Positions 25,964 through 33,144 of a DNA stretch of 46,670 nucleotides are shown here, piece by piece. The stretch is taken from positions 1 to 46,670 of the forward strand of contig JAOZSE010000002.1 of NCBI GenBank assembly GCA_029939835.1. The letters run 5' to 3'. Each line of letters begins with the position of its first letter. Within the stretch, counting starts at the first letter, position 1. Under the pieces are notes generated by a model that was not told the DNA's origin, made no database searches, and was given only the letters and a program-made list of their open reading frames with translations. The translations under genes were made by a program, and so were the position numbers. The stretch is from Pontiellaceae bacterium. Its GTDB lineage: Bacteria > Verrucomicrobiota > Kiritimatiellia > Kiritimatiellales > Tichowtungiaceae.

Positions 25964-26929
25964 TCACGAAGCCTTGATCAAATAATTTTCGACATAATCC
26001 CTGATGCCGTCTTCAAGCGAATGGAACGCGGCATCAAAGCCGCGCCCGCGTATTTTATCCATCACCGCGCAGGTATAGTATTGGTATTTGCCCTGCAGGT
26101 GCTGCGGCATATCAATGAATTCAATGTTCGGCGGAATGCCCATTGCATCGAACACCGAGGTGACCAGATCCATCCAGGTTCGGGGCGTGCCGCTTCCGCA
26201 GTTGAACAGTCCGCTGACCGACGGGTTGTCGCCCAGCCACAGGGTCATGTCCACCGCGTCCTTGACGTAGAGAAAATCACGAACCTGTTCGCCGTCTTTA
26301 TATTCCGTCCGGTGCGATTTGAAGAGCTGCACGCGGCCGGTGTCGCGGATCTGCTCAAAGGCCTTGTGCACCACGGAACGCATATCGTCCTTATGCGCCT
26401 CGCCCGGGCCGTAGACGTTAAAATATTTCAGCCCGGCAATTTCACTAAGCGCGCCGTTTTTGAGCGCCCAGAGATCGAACATGTGTTTGGAATAGCCGTA
26501 CATATTCAGCGGACGGTATTTCGGCGTATCTTCGTCCGCATCGGAATAGCCCAGTTCGCCATCGCCGTAGGTGGCGGCGCTGGAGGCGTAAACAAAGCGG
26601 ATGCCGGCATCAAGGCAGGTTTCGCACAGCGCGCGGGTGTAGTGATAGTTGTTGTAGGCGAGGTAGTCGGCATCGGTCTCGGTGGTGGCGCTGCAGGCAC
26701 CGAGATGGTAGACCGCTTTGACCTTTTTGAGAGCAACCCCGTCGAGGTAATCGAAAAGGTCTTCCTTGTCGATGTAATCCTCATACGCAAGGCCGACCAG
26801 ATTTTTCCACTTTTCGTCCTCACCGAGCTCATCAACAATCAGAATGTCTGTCTCGCCGCGGGCGTTCAGCTCACGAACCACATTGCTGCCGATAAATCCT
26901 GCTCCCCCTGTAACGATGTATTTGATCAC
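25964..26929 (-). CDS. rfaD: ADP-L-glycero-D-manno-heptose 6-epimerase
   Basis: About 321 residues. An extended SDR: KYIVTGGAGFIGSNVVREL binds NADP, YHLGACSATTETDADYL and FVYASSAATYGDGELGY are RfaD/HldD hallmarks, and YGYSKHMFDLWAL gives Tyr and Lys. LKYFNVYGPGEAHK and the C-terminal QYYTCAVMDKIRGRGF also match. It makes the final L-glycero form of ADP-heptose. The GTG at 26929 is chosen: it starts just before the Rossmann strand, is preceded by GGAAGGA and does not overlap hepT. An ATG at 26965 would overlap it by 32 bp. Confidence 0.93.
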   Translation of the reverse strand: MIKYIVTGGAGFIGSNVVRELNARGETDILIVDELGEDEKWKNLVGLAYEDYIDKEDLFDYLDGVALKKVKAVYHLGACSATTETDADYLAYNNYHYTRALCETCLDAGIRFVYASSAATYGDGELGYSDADEDTPKYRPLNMYGYSKHMFDLWALKNGALSEIAGLKYFNVYGPGEAHKDDMRSVVHKAFEQIRDTGRVQLFKSHRTEYKDGEQVRDFLYVKDAVDMTLWLGDNPSVSGLFNCGSGTPRTWMDLVTSVFDAMGIPPNIEFIDMPQHLQGKYQYYTCAVMDKIRGRGFDAAFHSLEDGIRDYVENYLIKAS

Positions 26930-26933
26930 GGCG

Positions 26934-27320
26934 CTATTTTCCTTCCGCTGAACGAACATCAGCAATCATTTGAGTTAAAACAGGAATCATCTCCGGAATG
27001 TTCACTTTACAAACATCAAACACGGCCTCTGCGTCCAGATCAAAATAGTGATGACTGATAATATCCCGCATCCCTTTTGCACTTTTCCAGTCAATCTGAG
27101 GATAGCGCTCCAGAAATTCCGGGCCCGCCACTTTATCGAGATTCTTCAAGCTTTCCCCAAGAGCGATCAGCTGCATGCAGATTGCATCCAACTTCTCCAA
27201 CCCCTCTTCGGAATCCAGGAAATATGAAGCTGAGCCAACTGGCTCAAAACGAGCCAGAATTCGCTCCGCCGCTTCACGAGTCTGCAGCAGTATTTCGAGG
27301 GCCAACGGCAGATCAGACAT
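26934..27320 (-). CDS. hepT: HepT-like HEPN-family toxin (DUF86)
   Basis: 128 residues, mostly helical. KGMRDIISHHYFDLD contains the R-x4-H-x-Y-type HEPN motif (RDIISHHY), the putative ribonuclease site of HepT toxins. LDAICMQLIALGESLKNLD is typical of the family helix bundle. It overlaps the mntA gene by 8 bp, the usual toxin-antitoxin arrangement in which MntA modifies the HepT Tyr with AMP groups. The pair sits between rfaE2 and rfaD in an LPS operon, which is an unexpected place. Confidence 0.88.
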   Translation of the reverse strand: MSDLPLALEILLQTREAAERILARFEPVGSASYFLDSEEGLEKLDAICMQLIALGESLKNLDKVAGPEFLERYPQIDWKSAKGMRDIISHHYFDLDAEAVFDVCKVNIPEMIPVLTQMIADVRSAEGK

Positions 27321-27606
27321 AGCAAGCCTCCTGCTGCAGGCGGTTTTTCAGAAACGGATTCATGCGTTCCCGATAGCTGACCAGGTCAACGTGACGGTGC
27401 AAACGCTCTTCGAGCTCAATACGTATTCTGGAAAGCGTAAACAGATTCGGCTCTTTCAGCCGGATCACAACATCAACATCGCTTTCTTCGGACGCAGCAT
27501 CTTTCGCCAGCGAACCGAAAATCCCCAATAAGACAATGCCGTATTGGTCTCCACACTCCCTCTGGAACTGTCTCAGAATATCAAGTACATGCTGTTTGGT
27601 CGGCAT
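27313..27606 (-). CDS. mntA: MntA-like antitoxin, minimal nucleotidyltransferase
   Basis: 97 residues. The polymerase-beta-type core is IVLLGIFGSLAKDAASEES, then DVDVVIRL: the G-S-x9-D-x-D metal-binding pattern of minimal nucleotidyltransferases. ELEERLHRHVDLV carries the third acidic residue. In characterised MntA/HepT pairs the enzyme adds AMP to the toxin and silences it. The start overlaps the rfaE2 3' end by 26 bp, so the module is translationally embedded in the heptose operon rather than independently spaced. Confidence 0.88.
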   Translation of the reverse strand: MPTKQHVLDILRQFQRECGDQYGIVLLGIFGSLAKDAASEESDVDVVIRLKEPNLFTLSRIRIELEERLHRHVDLVSYRERMNPFLKNRLQQEACYV

Positions 27607-28123
27607 TACGTCCCCCTCCTTCGTTGTCTGCGGATCCGCCTCCGTAAACGTTCAGGACTTTTTCAATCGTTCCGGTGGTAGAGCGCCCCTCCACCATCTT
27701 TGCGAGCACTACTTTTCCGCCGGCGGCTTCCACCGCTTCGCAGCCACTCACATAGTGCGCCCAGTCCTCGCCCTTAACGAGCACATCCGGCAGAAGCTCC
27801 CCGATAAGAGCAGCGGGCTCATCTTCATCAAAAAGCACCACATGATCAACACATTCGAGTGAGGCCAGAACCTCTGCGCGGTCTTCTTCGCAGTTGATCG
27901 GGCGGCCCTCTCCCTTATTGCGTTGAACCGAAGCATCGGAGTTCATCCCGATCACCAGCACATCGCCCTGCGCCCGTGCGAAATTCAGATAGGTAATGTG
28001 CCCGCGGTGAAGAATATCGAAACAACCGTTGGTAAACACCACCGTTTTTCCGTCGGCTTTGAGTCGTGCCCGTTCCGCGTTCATTGCCTCCCGCGTCAGA
28101 ATCTTGGATTTAAAGTCTCTCAT
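27581..28123 (-). CDS. rfaE2: D-glycero-beta-D-manno-heptose 1-phosphate adenylyltransferase
   Basis: 180 residues. FTNGCFDILHRGHITYLNFA contains the HxGH nucleotidyltransferase motif, followed by VIGMNSDASVQRNKGEGRPI, LLPDVLVKGEDWAHYVSG and VEGRSTTGTIEKV, the ISSTxxI-like end of the family. It transfers AMP to heptose 1-phosphate. The tail after Val160 is glycine-rich and overlaps mntA; it might be an extension created by insertion of the toxin-antitoxin pair. The start overlaps the gmhB stop by 4 bp. Confidence 0.93.
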   Translation of the reverse strand: MRDFKSKILTREAMNAERARLKADGKTVVFTNGCFDILHRGHITYLNFARAQGDVLVIGMNSDASVQRNKGEGRPINCEEDRAEVLASLECVDHVVLFDEDEPAALIGELLPDVLVKGEDWAHYVSGCEAVEAAGGKVVLAKMVEGRSTTGTIEKVLNVYGGGSADNEGGGRNADQTACT

Positions 28124-28647
28124 ACCGGCAGCTCCAGCAGTTCACTCAATTTAGAAATGATGTGCGTACTATGCACCGGATCCGCATCGCCAAGCAATAC
28201 GCAGTTGCAAATGCCCGCCGCTGCGGCTGCCTGCATATCGCTCGTTTTATCGCCCACGATCCAGGAAACGTCCGGGTCAATATCGTGCTCTTGAATGGCC
28301 CGCAAAAACAGTCCCGGCTTCGGCTTGCGGCAGTCGCAACCGGCATCGGGGGCGTGCGGACAGCTGTACACCGCGGCGATATCAACCCCCTCTACAGCGA
28401 ACTGTTCCACCATCCAAGCCGTCAACTGCTGCAAATCCTCTTCGGTGTAGAGGCCGCGCCCGATACCCGACTGGTTGGTCACCACAATCAGTGTATAGCC
28501 TTTTTTGGACAGAGCCCGCATGACCGGAAAAATTCCGTCCGTAAACTCGAAATCCTCAATCTTTGATACATAACCGTGATCGACATTAATCACGCCGTCG
28601 CGATCAAAGAAAAACGCTTTCTGCCGGGTTGTACTGCTATCCGTCAT
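28120..28647 (-). CDS. gmhB: D-glycero-beta-D-manno-heptose 1,7-bisphosphate 7-phosphatase
   Basis: 175 residues of the HAD family. AFFFDRDGVINVDHGYV supplies the catalytic Asp pair, LIVVTNQSGIGRG the Thr/Ser motif II, and SWIVGDKTSDMQAAAAAGI the late Asp. The Cys-His loop SCPHAPDAGCDCRKPKPGL binds structural zinc in GmhB. It removes the 7-phosphate between the RfaE1 and RfaE2 steps. It completes the five-gene ADP-heptose set in this cluster and is co-oriented with rfaE2. Confidence 0.94.
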   Translation of the reverse strand: MTDSSTTRQKAFFFDRDGVINVDHGYVSKIEDFEFTDGIFPVMRALSKKGYTLIVVTNQSGIGRGLYTEEDLQQLTAWMVEQFAVEGVDIAAVYSCPHAPDAGCDCRKPKPGLFLRAIQEHDIDPDVSWIVGDKTSDMQAAAAAGICNCVLLGDADPVHSTHIISKLSELLELPV

Positions 28648-28710
28648 TTTCTTGTTTCACGCTTTCAGCGTGATGAATTCTGTGCACGCTTTTTGGGGAA
28701 GGGAGATTTT

Positions 28711-28803
28711 GACAAAATAATTGACGACAAAATCATGGGAAATTTTCTTTGGCCTCCTAACCTTGGGCTTTTGAAAAATTATTTTGTTATCCATCATTTT
28801 GTA
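28711..28803. repeat. AT-rich inverted repeat with ACAAAAT units
   Basis: The left arm has two tandem units (GACAAAATAATT, GACAAAATCATG). The right arm is an imperfect reverse complement (ATTATTTTGTTATC, CATCATTTTGT). It lies in the 190-bp gap between gmhB and lpxK and resembles the element at 36859-36936. Confidence 0.7.
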
Positions 28804-28837
28804 AAACTTCTCTGGTCGCGGCTTTGCCGCGCCGGGT

Positions 28838-29986
28838 TCATTTGAAGCAAATACGGTCAATCCAGTCGTTGAACGCTTCGCCGCCGGAAAGCATCTCAAT
28901 CTCCACGCGCAGGAAAAACACCGGACGGTCGCGCCGTTCAGTGAACGGAAAACGCACGGCGTCTTTTTCGGTCGTCAGAATCACCTCGGCCCCGGCCGCG
29001 GCGCTGCGGTTGATGATTTCAATAATCTCCTGCTGCGTGTAGCGATGGTGGTCAGCATAGCGCGCGCGGTAAACAATCTCCGCGCCCAGCCGCTGGAGTC
29101 CCCCTTCAAAACTCTCCGGCACCGCAATCCCCGAAATCGCCGCAACCTTTCGTCCGCGCAGAAAGTCGAGCTCTTTGCGCTCGCGGGTGTAAACGTTTTG
29201 CAGATATTTGGAGCTGTGGCGGCATTCGGAAATTTCCGCGTGTGGATTGAGTTCGCGCAGTTTTTCTTTAAGCTCCGGTGCGCCTTCCGGAGGGCATTTG
29301 GTGATGAAAATGAAGCCCGCGCGCTTGAGGTTGCGCATCGGTTCGCGCAGCAGTCCGCGCGGCAGCACTTTTCCGTAGCCGAAGGGTTTGGTGGCATCCA
29401 CCAGTACGATGTCGAGCCGGTGTTGCAGGGAAAGGTACTGAAAGCCGTCGTCGAGCACCAGCGTATCGCAACCCAGCTCACGAATGGCGTATTTTCCGGA
29501 TTTGACACGGTCTTTGTCCACCAGCACGGCCACCTCCGGCAGATTGGAGGCCAGCATGTACGGCTCATCCCCGGCCATCTCGGAATTGAGCAGCAGCAGG
29601 GTTCCATTGGAGACCACCCGCGGAAGCTGCGCCTCTTTTTTGAGCAACCGCTCCAAAAACGGCGTTTTGCGGCTCTTGTATCCGCGGCTCAGAATGGCCA
29701 CTTTGCGCCCCTTCTGCTGTAGGGCTCGAGAAAAGGTTTCCACCACCGGGGTCTTGCCCGTTCCACCCACCGTGAGGTTGCCTACACTGATGACCTGACA
29801 GCCGAGCGTGCTTGGACGGATAATCCGGTGCTTGTACAGATCCAGACGGAGTTGCACCAGCGCGCCGAAAACCCAGGAAAGCATCCGTAATATCCCGCGA
29901 AAAAAGCCGGCCCGCTTGCCGCGCGTCTTTCCTGTAATCAGACCCAGCACCTGCTGTTCAAGCCGTTCGTTCGGTTTGCGTGCCAT
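28838..29986 (-). CDS. lpxK: tetraacyldisaccharide 4'-kinase
   Basis: 382 residues. An N-terminal hydrophobic/amphipathic stretch (ILRMLSWVFGALVQLRLDLY) anchors the protein at the inner membrane. VISVGNLTVGGTGKTPVVE is the LpxK Walker A. VAILSRGYKSRK, DTLVLDDGFQYLSLQHRLDI and LLREPMRNLKRA are strongly conserved in the family. It phosphorylates the lipid A disaccharide at the 4' position. The product of this step feeds WaaA, which is not in the window, and then the core enzymes encoded downstream on the same strand. Confidence 0.95.
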   Translation of the reverse strand: MARKPNERLEQQVLGLITGKTRGKRAGFFRGILRMLSWVFGALVQLRLDLYKHRIIRPSTLGCQVISVGNLTVGGTGKTPVVETFSRALQQKGRKVAILSRGYKSRKTPFLERLLKKEAQLPRVVSNGTLLLLNSEMAGDEPYMLASNLPEVAVLVDKDRVKSGKYAIRELGCDTLVLDDGFQYLSLQHRLDIVLVDATKPFGYGKVLPRGLLREPMRNLKRAGFIFITKCPPEGAPELKEKLRELNPHAEISECRHSSKYLQNVYTRERKELDFLRGRKVAAISGIAVPESFEGGLQRLGAEIVYRARYADHHRYTQQEIIEIINRSAAAGAEVILTTEKDAVRFPFTERRDRPVFFLRVEIEMLSGGEAFNDWIDRICFK

Positions 29987-29995
29987 AAAAATCCT

Positions 29996-30784
29996 TTATT
30001 CCGCCAGCAAGACGATTTCACTGACTTCGTCCGCACCGGTCAGGCGCACCGTCACATGCCGATGTCCCGCCGCCGCCAGCGCCGTTTCCATTGTCCGACG
30101 GGCGTGGTGCGGACTGTTACAGTCCGCGCTAAGGTGTGCAAGAAAAAGATGTTCCAGTCCCTCGCCTGCGATTTCGGCAATCAGCCCAGCCGCCGACGCG
30201 TTGGAAAGATGCCCCTGCCGCCCGCTGATCCGCTGTTTCAGGCTCCACGGACGATTGGCTTCGCGCAGCAGGGTCTCGTCGTGATTCGCCTCGACCACCA
30301 CCGCGTGGCAGGTCCGCAGCTTTTCGCGAAGCAGATTCGTCACCATCCCGACATCAGTCGCCACGCCGACTGAACGGCTGGCGGCATGGATCACAAAGCC
30401 GACCGGCTCATACGCATCGTGCGGCACGGAGAACGGTTCGATCTTCAGCTCACCGATGGAAAACGGCGCTCCGGTGGTAAACTGGCAACAGGTAATGTCA
30501 CTGCACCGGCGGTCACGCAGAATGCCGCCGAGTGTTCCGGCATTGGCATAAACGGGAATATCGTGGTTTTTCTGCAACACGCGAATGCCCGCGATATGGT
30601 CGCCGTGCTCATGACTCACGCAAATGGCGTCAATCTGCTCAATGCGCTCGCCGATGGCTGCCAGCCGCTCGGTCGTGCGGCGCGCCGAAAGGCCCGCATC
30701 AATCAGGATGCGGGTGCTTTCCGTGCCGATAAATGTGCAGTTTCCTGAACTGCCGCTGGCTAATACGCAAAGTTTCAGGGTCAT
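29996..30784 (-). CDS. MBL-fold metallo-hydrolase, YycJ/WalJ-like
   Basis: 262 residues. LKLCVLASGSSGNCTFIG is the typical opening of the YycJ family. VSHEHGDHIAGIRVL provides the metal-binding HxHxDH motif, and FSVPHDAYEPVGFVI, VVEANHDE and HLSNASAA add later ligands. Family members act on nucleic acids or DNA ends, or are linked to cell-wall signalling; no function can be fixed here. It starts divergently from rpoN across a 95-bp interval and ends 9 bp before lpxK. Confidence 0.85.
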   Translation of the reverse strand: MTLKLCVLASGSSGNCTFIGTESTRILIDAGLSARRTTERLAAIGERIEQIDAICVSHEHGDHIAGIRVLQKNHDIPVYANAGTLGGILRDRRCSDITCCQFTTGAPFSIGELKIEPFSVPHDAYEPVGFVIHAASRSVGVATDVGMVTNLLREKLRTCHAVVVEANHDETLLREANRPWSLKQRISGRQGHLSNASAAGLIAEIAGEGLEHLFLAHLSADCNSPHHARRTMETALAAAGHRHVTVRLTGADEVSEIVLLAE

Positions 30785-30879
30785 AGATAAACCGTTAAAA
30801 TTGAATGTTAAATCTGCTCTGTTATGTGTTAGAAGTTGACCGCCGATTGTCAGACATGAACCCTAATTTGTAAATCCAA

Positions 30880-32292
30880 ATGGCAGAACAGTATCTAGGA
30901 CAAACTCAGGAGCAGCGGATGGAGCAGACGCTCACCCCGCAAATGCTCCAGTCTCTCAAAATTCTCCAGCTTCCGATCCTGGATCTCCAGATCATGGTTC
31001 AGCAGGAGGTAGAGCAGAATCCGACGCTTGAGCGCGAAGCCCCTGAAGTGGAGGAAACCACGGATTTTGACGAGGCCGCGCGAGACGAACTGCGCGAAAA
31101 GCGCGAAATCGAGGAACTCACCGAGCTCGCCGAATGGGACGAAGATTTCCGCCGCAACCGCGAAGTCCGCTCACAGGCTGATGATGAACGCTACCAGTTT
31201 ATGGTGGACTCCATTTCCAGTGATGAAACCCTGCAGGAGCACCTGCTTGATCAGCTTTCCATGGCCGGGCTCGATGCCCGCGAACGCGGCATCGCCGACG
31301 TCCTCATCGGCAGCATTGATGATGATGGTTATCTCCAGCTCGATCTCGACGGTATCATCGGCGTCACCCCTGAATTCCCTGAGGAGCTTTTTGAGCGCAT
31401 CATCGGCGTTATTCAGGGCCTCGACCCCGCCGGCGTCGGTGCGCGGTCACTTCAGGAATGCCTATTGCTCCAACTCCGCCATCAGGGGAAAGGCGAATCC
31501 CTCGAAGCCGTCCTCGTACGCGATCACCTCGACAAACTCGGCGCCCATCAATACGAGCAGATCGCCCGCTCCATGCGCCTTCCTCTCGAAAAAATCAAAG
31601 AGCTCTCCGAGGTTATCGCCGACCTCGACCCTAAACCCGGTCGCAACTTCACCGGCGAACAAACCGAATACATCATTCCCGAGATTACCGTGGAAAAAAG
31701 AGACGGTGTCTGGACCGTCAGTCAGAACCGCAGCCCCTACCCGCGCCTCTTCATCAGCAAAAAATATCTCACCCTGCTCAAAGACAAAACGACTGCCGCT
31801 GAAACAAGGAAATACATCCGTGAAAAAATCGCCAAAAGCAAATTTTTCATCCGCAGCATTGATCAGCGGCAGAACACCATTTACCGCATCGCCTGTGAGA
31901 TTGTCCGCGTGCAGGAGGATTTTCTCGAAGAAGGCGTCTCCGGCCTCAAACCGCTCACCATGAAACAGGTCGCCGATATTCTCGAAGTCCACGAAACCAC
32001 CGTCAGCCGCGCCTGCAACGGAAAATTCATGGCCACCCCGCAGGGCACTTTTGAGTTCAAATATTTCTTCACCACGGGCGTCGCCCAGGCTGACGGACGC
32101 GTCCTGTCCAATGCCGTCATCAAAAGCGCACTCGCGGCTATCGTCCGCACCGAAAGCAAGCGCCGCCCGCTCTCCGATCAGCGCGTCGCCGGGGAGCTGA
32201 GCAAACAGGGCATCGTCATCGCCCGCCGCACCGTCGCCAAATACCGCGAGCAGCTCAAAATCCTCCCCGCCCGCCTACGCCGCCAGGCGTAG
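30880..32292 (+). CDS. rpoN: RNA polymerase sigma-54 factor
   Basis: 470 residues. The Gln/Leu-rich region I (MEQTLTPQMLQSLKILQLP) binds activators and core, and an acidic region II follows (about 45-110). LDPAGVGARSLQECLLLQL and the helix-turn-helix MKQVADILEVHETTVSRA are core-binding and DNA-binding parts. The RpoN box is VIARRTVAKYREQL near the C-terminus. It directs transcription from -24/-12 promoters with bacterial enhancer-binding proteins. It is the only rightward gene in 18-41 kb of the window. No clear ribosome site precedes the ATG. Confidence 0.96.
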   Translation: MAEQYLGQTQEQRMEQTLTPQMLQSLKILQLPILDLQIMVQQEVEQNPTLEREAPEVEETTDFDEAARDELREKREIEELTELAEWDEDFRRNREVRSQADDERYQFMVDSISSDETLQEHLLDQLSMAGLDARERGIADVLIGSIDDDGYLQLDLDGIIGVTPEFPEELFERIIGVIQGLDPAGVGARSLQECLLLQLRHQGKGESLEAVLVRDHLDKLGAHQYEQIARSMRLPLEKIKELSEVIADLDPKPGRNFTGEQTEYIIPEITVEKRDGVWTVSQNRSPYPRLFISKKYLTLLKDKTTAAETRKYIREKIAKSKFFIRSIDQRQNTIYRIACEIVRVQEDFLEEGVSGLKPLTMKQVADILEVHETTVSRACNGKFMATPQGTFEFKYFFTTGVAQADGRVLSNAVIKSALAAIVRTESKRRPLSDQRVAGELSKQGIVIARRTVAKYREQLKILPARLRRQA

Positions 32293-32374
32293 TTTCAAAT
32301 CGCTCTAAGAACGCTGTTGACCGTGCTGGGACAGGTGCTGTAAGGGTCGGTTCGCACGATCAGACGTATCCATG

Positions 32375-32514
32375 ACGTAGATGAGGCTTCCAGCCTCGTT
32401 CGCTTGAGCAACCGGTGAAAAAAGCTCCACCACCTTTCGCGAGTACGTTCAAGTTTGTGTGCGGAGGAGATCCTTGTTCGCTATGCTGAATGAGGCTGGA
32501 AGCCTCATCTACGT
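32375..32514. repeat. inverted REP pair without transposase (non-autonomous element)
   Basis: The left hairpin at 32375-32397 (ACGTAGATGAGGCTTCCAGC...) and the right hairpin at 32492-32514 (...AGCCTCATCTACGT) are reverse complements apart from one base at the inner end of the left arm. Each contains the palindromic core GAGGCTTCCAGCCTC, the same core found at both ends of the priA insert and, as ACAGGCTTCCAGCCTGT, at both ends of the xseA insert. About 95 bp of unrecognised sequence lies between. It sits in the rpoN-osmC gap. Confidence 0.85.
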
Positions 32515-32516
32515 TT

Positions 32517-32951
32517 TTACAGCACAGCAACCGTCACCTTGCTGGCGTTTAGCAGGTTCCAGGAAACCGGACACCGCGCATCCACTTCGTGAACGAAGGC
32601 CTCCTTTTCTTCGATGCTCATGTCGGCGTCAACTTCCACCGATATACGGATTTCCTTAAACCCGACGGGGTCGGGGCTCTCCTTGCCGAGCAGGCCGTCG
32701 GTATTGATGTCGCCTTCGACCTTAATATCCATGCCGTGCACGGTGAGCTTTTTCTGCATCGCCACGATCCGGCCGATCGAACCGATACAGCCCGCCAGCG
32801 CCAGAAAAAGATATTCGAGCGGCGTCGGCCCCTCATCGTGTCCGCCCATCGCAATGGGCTGGTCGATCACCTTGTTATGCCCGCGCACGTTGCTTTCAAT
32901 TTTGAATTTTTCACCCAGCTTTGTTTCCACTGATACTGTTTTAACCGCCAT
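32517..32951 (-). CDS. OsmC/Ohr-family protein
   Basis: 144 residues. GPTPLEYLFLALAGCIGSIG and EVDARCPVSWNLLNASKV contain the two Cys of the OsmC/YhfA peroxiredoxin-like fold. EGDINTDGLLGKESPDPVGF is typical of the YhfA-like branch. Family members reduce organic hydroperoxides with a cysteine pair; the substrate here is unknown. It is convergent with rpoN and its 3' end touches the REP pair. Confidence 0.85.
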   Translation of the reverse strand: MAVKTVSVETKLGEKFKIESNVRGHNKVIDQPIAMGGHDEGPTPLEYLFLALAGCIGSIGRIVAMQKKLTVHGMDIKVEGDINTDGLLGKESPDPVGFKEIRISVEVDADMSIEEKEAFVHEVDARCPVSWNLLNASKVTVAVL

Positions 32952-33008
32952 GAGAGTCTCCTTTCAAACATTTGGACTGCGGTGGGTTGCCATTCCCTTC
33001 GGTCATTG

Positions 33009-33131
33009 CCCCGAACTTTCGGGGCCTCGCTCCTGAAGTCGCGTGCCACCGCTTTGTTAGCCGAAGCTTGCTTCGGTCTCTTTTAAAACGCGGGGCAAGC
33101 CCCGCTCAACAAAGCGCAGGCAAGCCTGCGC
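33009..33131. repeat. array of four short perfect hairpins
   Basis: Perfect palindromes occur at 33009-33024 (CCCCGAACTTTCGGGG), 33061-33076 (CCGAAGCTTGCTTCGG), 33090-33105 (GCGGGGCAAGCCCCGC) and 33114-33131 (GCGCAGGCAAGCCTGCGC). CTTTGTTAG at 33052 and CAACAAAG at 33107 form outer arms. It lies between the priA 3' end and the osmC-like start. It may be another REP family or a complex mRNA-end structure. Confidence 0.75.
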
Positions 33132-33144
33132 ACTCCAAAGAAAA

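Noticed and set aside
25805-27058. Long rightward frame (417 codons) over rfaE1, rfaD and hepT
   Set aside because: It is antisense to well-recognised genes, rich in Arg/His/Val from reverse reading of a GC-rich gene, and shows no domain.
33009-33131. Possible CRISPR array
   Set aside because: The palindromes differ from each other and there are no equal-length spacers; no cas gene is present.
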